A DNA stretch of 60,906 nt from Oscillospiraceae bacterium. Lineage in GTDB: Bacteria; Bacillota; Clostridia; Oscillospirales; Acutalibacteraceae. The translations under genes and the position numbers were made by a program. Shown here piece by piece: positions 56,003 to 60,906 of the stretch. The notes under the pieces were generated by a model. It worked only from the letters and a program-made list of their open reading frames with translations, was not told the DNA's origin and did no database searches. The DNA lies in NCBI GenBank assembly GCA_029227055.1, contig JAQXZE010000004.1:1-60906 (forward strand), read 5' to 3'. Each line of letters begins with the position of its first letter. Position 1 is the first letter of the stretch.

Positions 56003-56701
56003 ATGAGACGAAAATCTAACTTTAAAAGGTGTTTTTTTGTTTTTTTATGCTTTGTTTTGTGTTTGGCGATTATTTTCGGCGGCATATTTTTAAAAATAAA
56101 GCCCTTGGTTTTTACTTACGCTAAGAGCTACGCCGAAACGCTGTTTTTAAATGAGACCAACAGATCGGTAGTAAAAATACTTGAAGAAAACGGTATTTCC
56201 TATTCTAATATGGCGGCGTTATCGAGAAACAGCGAGGGTGCCGTTACAAGCCTTGAAATAGACATAGAAAAGATAAATTTGCTGAAAAGTCTTATCTCAA
56301 ACAAAATTTCAGATTCGCTTATAAATTCCGAATATTACGATTTGAGAATTCCTATAGGTACACTGCTTGGCAGTGAATTTACAACGGGAATAGGACCTCG
56401 AATAAAATTTTCAATGCAAACCACCTGTACTGTCTTTGTGGACTTTAAAAGTCTGTTTTTTGCGGCGGGGATAAATCAGGTGTTGCATCAGATACTTATA
56501 AAGATAAAAATTGTCGGCAATATATTAATGATAGGGTGTACCGATAGTTTTTCTGCCGAAACCTCGGCTATAGCCGCCGAAACGGTTATAGTCGGTATGA
56601 CGCCTGACGCCTTTACAAATGTTATAGAGGGAACGGGTGGCAGTATAGTAGGCGATATTTTCGATTACGGACATATTGAATACGACTCTAACGGAGAATA
56701 A
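56003..56701 (+). CDS. yunB: sporulation protein YunB
   Basis: The 232-aa protein has one N-terminal membrane helix (FFVFLCFVLCLAIIFGGIFL) and the YunB domain: residues 60-232 include IPIGTLLGSEFTTGIGPRIKF near 118-138, which is the family's conserved core. In Bacillus yunB is SigE-controlled and needed for normal sporulation. Its presence implies endospore formation or a recent sporulating ancestor. It starts directly after an RBS-covering hairpin and is followed by ligA after 19 bases. Confidence 0.9.
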   Translation: MRRKSNFKRCFFVFLCFVLCLAIIFGGIFLKIKPLVFTYAKSYAETLFLNETNRSVVKILEENGISYSNMAALSRNSEGAVTSLEIDIEKINLLKSLISNKISDSLINSEYYDLRIPIGTLLGSEFTTGIGPRIKFSMQTTCTVFVDFKSLFFAAGINQVLHQILIKIKIVGNILMIGCTDSFSAETSAIAAETVIVGMTPDAFTNVIEGTGGSIVGDIFDYGHIEYDSNGE

Positions 56702-56720
56702 TAAATAAAGGAAGTTTTAA

Positions 56721-58691
56721 ATGGAACTCAAAAAGGCAAGACTTCGCGCAAAGGAGCTCAGAGAGGTTATAGAGTATCATAATAACAGATACTATAACGA
56801 GGACGCCCCCGAAATTGAGGACTTTGAGTATGACGCGCTAACCCGTGAACTTAAAGCAATAGAGAAAGAATTTCCCGAGCTTTTAACCGCGGATTCGCCG
56901 ACACAAAAGGTTGGTGGTGCTGCCCTAAAGCTCTTTTCACCCGTAACTCATAGGGTAAAAATGGAAAGTCTGCAGGATGTTTTTAGTTTTGATGAGCTTT
57001 ATTCTTTTGCGGAAAAGATAGATTTGAGCAAAACTGCTTTGTCGGTCGAGCCCAAAATTGACGGACTTTCTGTCTCCCTTGAATATAAAGACGGACTTTT
57101 CTTTCGCGGCTCTACAAGAGGCGACGGTACAACAGGTGAAGATGTTACTGCAAACCTTTTAGAAATTAAGAGTATACCGAAGTCGATTGATTTTAAGGGT
57201 GAATTGGAAGTCAGAGGCGAGGTTTATATGCCGCGCCAAAGCTTTATAAAGCTTGTTGAGCGTCAAGAGCTTATGGGCGAGGTGCCTGCCAAAAATCCGA
57301 GAAATGCGGCGGCAGGCTCTCTTAGGCAAAAAAATTCCAAAATCACCGCCGAACGCGAGCTTGATATATTTATTTTCAACATTCAGTATATTGAAGATAA
57401 AGAGTTTAAAAGCCATATCGAAACCTTGGAGTTTTTGAAAGCTCTTGGTTTTAATGTTTTGCCGAGCTTTATATCCTGTAGCAGTGCAGACGAGGCGGTA
57501 GAAGAAATAAAGCGCATAGGTGATACAAGGGGAACACTTGCCTACGATATAGACGGCGCCGTTGTAAAGGTAGATAATCTCGATTACCGCACCGAGCTTG
57601 GCAGTACCTCTAAATATCCTAAATGGGCAGTAGCATATAAGTATCCGCCCGAAGAAAAGGAAACTGTCATATTAGAGGTTGAGGTTAATGTCGGCAGAAC
57701 GGGAGCTCTTACTCCTATTGCAGTTTTCGAGCCGATAACTTTAGCCGGTACCACCGTTTCGAGAGCTACCCTTCATAACGAGGGCTTCATAAACGAAAAG
57801 GGAATAGCTATCGGGGATACGATAGTTGTCAGAAAAGCGGGGGATATTATCCCTGAAGTGCTGTCTGTTTCAAAGCATATCGAAGAAAGCCCCGTCTTTT
57901 CTATGCCGAAATTCTGCCCTTCGTGTAATAGCCCTGTAACAAGGGAAAAGGGCGAGGCGGTAACAAGGTGTACAAATGCCGAGTGTCCCGCTCAGCTTTT
58001 AAGGCATTTAATTCACTTTACTTCTCGTGACGCTATGGATATTGAGGGACTAGGCCCTGCCGTTTTAGAACAGCTTTTAAATGCAGGGTTTATAGGAAAT
58101 ATTGTTGACCTTTATACCCTGAAAGCTGAGGATATCGAAAAGCTAGACCGAATTGGTGAAAAATCGGCATCAAACTTTATAAACGCCATTGAAAATTCAA
58201 AGCAAAACGATTTATCAAAGCTGATTTTCGCCTTAGGTATTCGTCATATCGGAAGCCGCGCGGCAAAGCTTATGGCAGAGCATTTTTTAAGTATAGAAAA
58301 TATTTTAACTGCCGAAAAATCAGATTTTGAAAAGATAGACGGCTTTGGCGAAATTTTAGCCGAGTCTGCCGCCGAGTTTTTCAGCTTAGAGGAAACAAAG
58401 GCTACAATAAATAGACTATCCCAGCTCGGCGTTAATATGAAATCGCTAAAAGAGGTAACCGATAGCCGATTTGCAGGGCTTACCTTTGTGCTTACAGGCA
58501 CGCTTCCTACCTATACCCGAAACGAAGCCGCTGATATAATTGAGAGCATGGGGGGTAAGGTGTCGTCCTCTGTTTCTAAAAAGACCTCGTATGTCTTGGC
58601 GGGCGAGGAGGCAGGCAGTAAGCTTGATAAGGCAAATGCGCTTGGCGTAAAGGTTATAGACGAAGCCGAGTTTAACAGTATGATTTCTTGA
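56721..58691 (+). CDS. ligA: NAD-dependent DNA ligase
   Basis: The 656-aa ligase joins nicks in DNA during replication and repair using NAD+. In order: NAD-binding Ia domain, adenylation motif EPKIDGLSVSL with the active Lys near residue 114, OB fold, a four-Cys zinc finger (CPSC...CTNAEC near 395-420), HhH repeats (IGEKSASNF, GIRHIGSRAA), and a BRCT domain at the end (FAGLTFVLTGTLPTYTRNEA). It is standard in length. GGAAG precedes the ATG, and a terminator follows before the 6S-like RNA. Confidence 0.97.
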   Translation: MELKKARLRAKELREVIEYHNNRYYNEDAPEIEDFEYDALTRELKAIEKEFPELLTADSPTQKVGGAALKLFSPVTHRVKMESLQDVFSFDELYSFAEKIDLSKTALSVEPKIDGLSVSLEYKDGLFFRGSTRGDGTTGEDVTANLLEIKSIPKSIDFKGELEVRGEVYMPRQSFIKLVERQELMGEVPAKNPRNAAAGSLRQKNSKITAERELDIFIFNIQYIEDKEFKSHIETLEFLKALGFNVLPSFISCSSADEAVEEIKRIGDTRGTLAYDIDGAVVKVDNLDYRTELGSTSKYPKWAVAYKYPPEEKETVILEVEVNVGRTGALTPIAVFEPITLAGTTVSRATLHNEGFINEKGIAIGDTIVVRKAGDIIPEVLSVSKHIEESPVFSMPKFCPSCNSPVTREKGEAVTRCTNAECPAQLLRHLIHFTSRDAMDIEGLGPAVLEQLLNAGFIGNIVDLYTLKAEDIEKLDRIGEKSASNFINAIENSKQNDLSKLIFALGIRHIGSRAAKLMAEHFLSIENILTAEKSDFEKIDGFGEILAESAAEFFSLEETKATINRLSQLGVNMKSLKEVTDSRFAGLTFVLTGTLPTYTRNEAADIIESMGGKVSSSVSKKTSYVLAGEEAGSKLDKANALGVKVIDEAEFNSMIS

Positions 58692-58705
58692 AATACAAAA
58701 ACAAA

Positions 58706-58735
58706 ATCCACCCTTTTCTAAGGGTGGATTTTTCT
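58706..58735 (+). terminator. terminator after ligA
   Basis: AAATCCACCCTT and AAGGGTGGATTT form a 12-bp stem followed by TTTTT. Confidence 0.88.
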
Positions 58736-58746
58736 GTTCATTTTGT

Positions 58747-58937
58747 GTCCCGCCCTGCCGTAGTGGCTTAAGATAACCTGCGAAAAACACAGGGTGGGTG
58801 CCCGCCGAAAAGCTTCGTGCTCCCTTCTTCCGAACTCGGCACCGCCGCGGGAGGTCTGCAGACCCACTTTTCGAGCAAAAGCCCCTTTTAAAAGGTTGTA
58901 GGGTTATAAAAGACGCAATTCGCGAACAGGGTAGGAC
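58747..58937 (+). ncRNA. ssrS: 6S RNA-like structured RNA
   Basis: The gap between ligA and the DUF1292 gene is G/C-rich and folds as one long irregular hairpin: GTCC..CCCTG at 58747 pairs with CAGGG..GGAC at 58937; AACCT with AGGTT; GGGTGGG with ACCCAC; GCTCCC with GGGAG. The internal AAGCTTCGTGCTCCC stretch and the roughly 190-nt closed rod with a central open bulge are typical of 6S RNA, which binds RNA polymerase holoenzyme and lowers sigma-A transcription in stationary phase. The family call rests on shape and length, not on a model score. Confidence 0.6.
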
Positions 58938-58966
58938 AAAATTTAGTTTTTCTCTAAATTTACCGA

Positions 58967-59275
58967 TTATTTCTCGGAAATTTCAAAAAAGTTTTCAAGA
59001 CGGTCAACAAAAGCGTCTGCAATTGTTTCGTACTCGTCGTCGTCTTCAATTTCGGAATAGAATTCCTCGCCGTTTTCTTCTTCGACTTTAACAATTACGA
59101 GCTCGCCGCTGTCATCAAGCAGACTTTTCGGGTCCTCATAAACAGGAAGCATTGCAAGGTATCTTCCGGTGTCGGTCTCAATAGCGTCAAGCACCTCAAA
59201 GGTGTATTCTTTTCCGTCGTCGTCCGAAAGGGTTACGATATCGGGATTGTATTCCTCGTTTAAAATATCACTCAT
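58967..59275 (-). CDS. DUF1292 domain-containing protein
   Basis: The 102-aa acidic protein matches the DUF1292 (YrzB-like) family: DIVTLSDDDGKEYTFEVLDAIE, YLAMLPVYEDPKS and a C-terminal VKVEEENGEEFYSEIEDDDEYE. The function is unknown in all members; in many Firmicutes the gene lies near ruvX and alaS, but not here. GGAGG precedes the ATG and a sigma-A promoter lies at 59306-59334. Confidence 0.9.
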   Translation of the reverse strand: MSDILNEEYNPDIVTLSDDDGKEYTFEVLDAIETDTGRYLAMLPVYEDPKSLLDDSGELVIVKVEEENGEEFYSEIEDDDEYETIADAFVDRLENFFEISEK

Positions 59276-59305
59276 TTTTTGTTTCCTCCAAATCTTTATA
59301 AGGTA

Positions 59306-59334
59306 ATTTTAATATATATTGATAAAATAGTCAA
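59306..59334 (-). promoter_or_regulatory. sigma-A promoter for the DUF1292 gene
   Basis: Minus-strand TTGACT (59329-59334), a 17-base spacer and TAAAAT (59306-59311). Confidence 0.7.
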
Positions 59335-59343
59335 TCGAAAACT

Positions 59344-60396
59344 TTAGTTTATGCTAGAAAAAAGTTTCGGTAAAAACTTTTTGATAAGATAAATTATACG
59401 GGCTATTAAAAATGCCGAGCGCATATCCGCAGACTTTAAGGTTGCCGCCATTATTCCGATAAGACTTTCCGTCGGGAAGTAAGGCTTTAGATTTTTATAT
59501 AGATTAGTGTCTATGTGTTTTTTGAAGAATTCAGCGCGCGCTTTTCGGTTGAGCTTTGAACGGGGGTCAAGATTTCGCTCAAGGGCTGAAAATGTGTATC
59601 TGACATATTCGCCTGCTAACAGCTTCATAGCGTTGTGGTCTAATATACCGAAGCTTTCAAACTGTAGGTATAGCTCTTTTATTTTATACATAATATCGCG
59701 GTGATATGTGGGGATAAATTTACCTGTAGTGCTGCCGAAACGCTTTGCATAGTGATAGGGCGCAATGCCTAATAAATTAAGGCTTTTTACCGAGTAAAAG
59801 AGTTTAATGTTAAATATTATATCCTCATTAAAGCCCATCTTTTCAAAGCGGACACCGCTCTCTCGTATAAGGGACGCTTTATATAGCTTGTTCCAAGGAT
59901 AACCGTAAAGGGTTGTGGCTTCAAGGGATATAGCTTCGCGGCGAATTTGTTCTAAATCGGTAAGACTTTTTTCCTCAGGGCAGATAACATTTTTTTTATA
60001 GAATTCACCATTTTTGTCGTAGTATTCCTCTATAAGACCGAAAACCGAAACATCGGCGGGGTTCACCTTTATTGTGGCGGCCAACTTTTCAAATAGATAA
60101 TCTTCTATGTAATCGTCGCTGTCTAAAAACAAAATATATTCGCCGTTTGCTTTTTCAATCCCGACATTACGGGCGTTGCTTACCCCACCGTTTTTCTCTA
60201 AATGAAAAACCTTTATTCTCCCGTCCTCTTTTGCAAGGTTGTCGCAAAGGAGGGGAGAAGTGTCAGGAGATGCATCGTCAATAAGTAAGATTTCAAAATC
60301 TGTAAAGGTCTGGCGCAGAACAGAGATTACGCATTTCTCTAAATATTTCTCTACATTATATACAGGGATGATTACCGAAATCAAGGGGCTATTCAT
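59344..60396 (-). CDS. family 2 glycosyltransferase
   Basis: The 350-aa inverting glycosyltransferase with GT-A fold uses a nucleotide-sugar donor to build a surface glycan. The N-terminal block LISVIIPVYNVEKYLEKCVISVLRQ near residues 5-29, the DDAS motif near 41, and the metal-binding FLDSDDYIED near 90-99 are present. The C-terminal 100 residues are helical and basic. It has no membrane helix. It is alone in the window, not next to other polysaccharide genes, with its own promoter at 60430-60458. Confidence 0.92.
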   Translation of the reverse strand: MNSPLISVIIPVYNVEKYLEKCVISVLRQTFTDFEILLIDDASPDTSPLLCDNLAKEDGRIKVFHLEKNGGVSNARNVGIEKANGEYILFLDSDDYIEDYLFEKLAATIKVNPADVSVFGLIEEYYDKNGEFYKKNVICPEEKSLTDLEQIRREAISLEATTLYGYPWNKLYKASLIRESGVRFEKMGFNEDIIFNIKLFYSVKSLNLLGIAPYHYAKRFGSTTGKFIPTYHRDIMYKIKELYLQFESFGILDHNAMKLLAGEYVRYTFSALERNLDPRSKLNRKARAEFFKKHIDTNLYKNLKPYFPTESLIGIMAATLKSADMRSAFLIARIIYLIKKFLPKLFSSIN

Positions 60397-60429
60397 ATTA
60401 CACCGCCTAAGGATTAATTTTATATGTCA

Positions 60430-60458
60430 ATTATACTTCACTTTAGGAATATTGTCAA
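60430..60458 (-). promoter_or_regulatory. sigma-A promoter for the glycosyltransferase gene
   Basis: Minus-strand TTGACA (60453-60458), a 17-base spacer and TATAAT (60430-60435), a full consensus pair. Confidence 0.78.
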
Positions 60459-60510
60459 TTTTAAAAGAATAGGTTATATTTTGTCCACACGCGCGCGTAT
60501 ATATTATATG

Positions 60511-60597
60511 TGTAGGGCAAATCGTGATATGGTTTTGTTCGTAGGGGGATTCCTGAATTGCCCGAAAAATGCGGTTGGTCCATAAATCAACCCCACA
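60511..60597. repeat. degenerate REPIN-like element, copy D
   Basis: GTAGGGCAAATCGTGATA at 60511 is followed by GTAGGGGGATTCCTGAATTGCCC, the spacer GAAAAATGCGG and TTGGTCCATAAATCAACCCCAC. It has the order of copies A and B in reverse orientation, with several arm mismatches. It lies just upstream of the transposase gene. Confidence 0.65.
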
Positions 60598-60667
60598 CAC
60601 AAAAAATTAATCTCCCCGCAAAATTTTATTGTGGATTAATCGATGCTATGTTAAAATAAATTTGGTG

Positions 60668-60906
60668 ATGAAAATGGAATTACTCAAACGAAAGTCCACA
60701 AGGCTCAAAAATTATGATTACAGTAGCGAGGGCGCATATTTTATAACAATATGTTCGCATAACCGCAAAAGGTTATTTTCAGATATTGTAGGGGCGATTC
60801 ACGAATCGCCCGAAAGCAAATTAAATTCAAACGGAATAATTGTTGATGATTATATTAAAAAATTAAATGTTCGTTTCGGTTTAAATGTTGATAAATATGT
60901 AATAAT
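60668..60906 (+). CDS. REP-associated tyrosine transposase (RAYT), N-terminal part, cut by window end
   Basis: An open frame from ATG 60668 (or ATG 60674) runs off the window after 79 codons. MELLKRKSTRLKNYDYSSEGAYFITICSHNRKRLFSDIV matches the start of the Y1_Tnp/REP-associated transposases of the IS200/IS605-like single-strand transposase group, which act on REP/REPIN palindromes. The HUH motif and catalytic Tyr would lie beyond the window. Codons 41-49 (VGAIHESPE) are encoded by a GTAGGG-type palindrome at 60788-60815, the same unit as the nearby REPINs. No frameshift is seen in the visible part. Confidence 0.88.
   Translation, partial: MKMELLKRKSTRLKNYDYSSEGAYFITICSHNRKRLFSDIVGAIHESPESKLNSNGIIVDDYIKKLNVRFGLNVDKYVI
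60788..60815. repeat. REP unit embedded in frame in the RAYT gene
   Basis: GTAGGG with arms GGGCGATTC/GAATCGCCC and the trailing GAAA equals one half of REPIN copy B. It keeps the transposase reading frame open. Confidence 0.88.

Noticed and set aside
58446-58790. Minus-strand frame over the ligA end and the following hairpins
   Set aside because: It crosses the ligA BRCT domain and a terminator and continues into the 6S-like RNA; peptide content is not protein-like.
58747-58937. 5S rRNA or SRP RNA
   Set aside because: The 5S core and the SRP apical GGAAG/AGCA tetraloop pattern are absent, and the fold is a single long rod closed by its ends.

Overview
The window reads as chromosomal DNA of a Gram-positive, low-to-moderate GC, anaerobic and probably spore-forming Clostridia bacterium, most likely of the Oscillospiraceae/Ruminococcaceae type. 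The signs are a PolC-type replicative polymerase, a T-box leader, sporulation gene yunB, a dockerin-bearing surface protein, a PPi-type phosphofructokinase, indolepyruvate:ferredoxin oxidoreductase and many sigma-A promoters of the TTGACA-17-TATAAT kind. No prophage, conjugative element or CRISPR array is visible. Taxonomy is inference from gene content, not a search result.

Layout. 1-2660: an edge-truncated CDS, an AT-rich repeat, tRNA-Thr(GGU) and two tandem Stealth-type phosphosugar transferases. 2700-6210: an AbrB-like regulator, then ung, a histidine phosphatase, hemW and a PduL-type phosphotransacylase on the minus strand. 6250-13770: a plus-strand cluster with a sodium/solute symporter, an AMP-forming acyl-CoA synthetase, iorA-iorB, a phenylacetate-CoA ligase and an ACT protein, which together suggest 2-oxoacid (aryl-pyruvate) oxidation to acyl-CoA. 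13780-24530: acpP, two hypothetical or membrane proteins, a lipoprotein, the GGGtGRT/NifU-like pair, comEC (N-terminal part only), PPi-PFK and an LRR-dockerin protein with a long structured leader.

24740-36850: a housekeeping minus-strand block made of an ABC-F protein, polC, ispG, rseP, dxr, cdsA, uppS, frr and pyrH, i.e. nucleotide and ribosome recycling, MEP isoprenoid synthesis and lipid/undecaprenyl synthesis. 36950-46990: a T-box-controlled leuA-ilvB-ilvN-ilvC-ilvD-leuC-leuD-leuB operon encoding the common branched-chain pathway plus the leucine branch. It is followed by an AAA+ ATPase, ilvA and ridA, which supply and detoxify the isoleucine entry step.

49890-60906: cyclophilin, uvrC, two small unknown proteins, copA-copZ, yunB, ligA, a probable 6S RNA, a DUF1292 protein, a family 2 glycosyltransferase, and at the right edge the start of a REP-associated tyrosine transposase (RAYT).

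The most notable signals are: (1) a family of REPIN-like paired palindromes (about 2710, 15163, 46923, 60541) whose arms covary and whose unit is also embedded in frame in the RAYT gene; (2) a PolC lacking the 3'-5' exonuclease insertion; (3) rseP with no ATG/GTG/TTG start and a probable ATT start; (4) a roughly 250-nt structured leader before the LRR-dockerin gene; (5) a T-box whose specifier triplet is not clearly a branched-chain codon.
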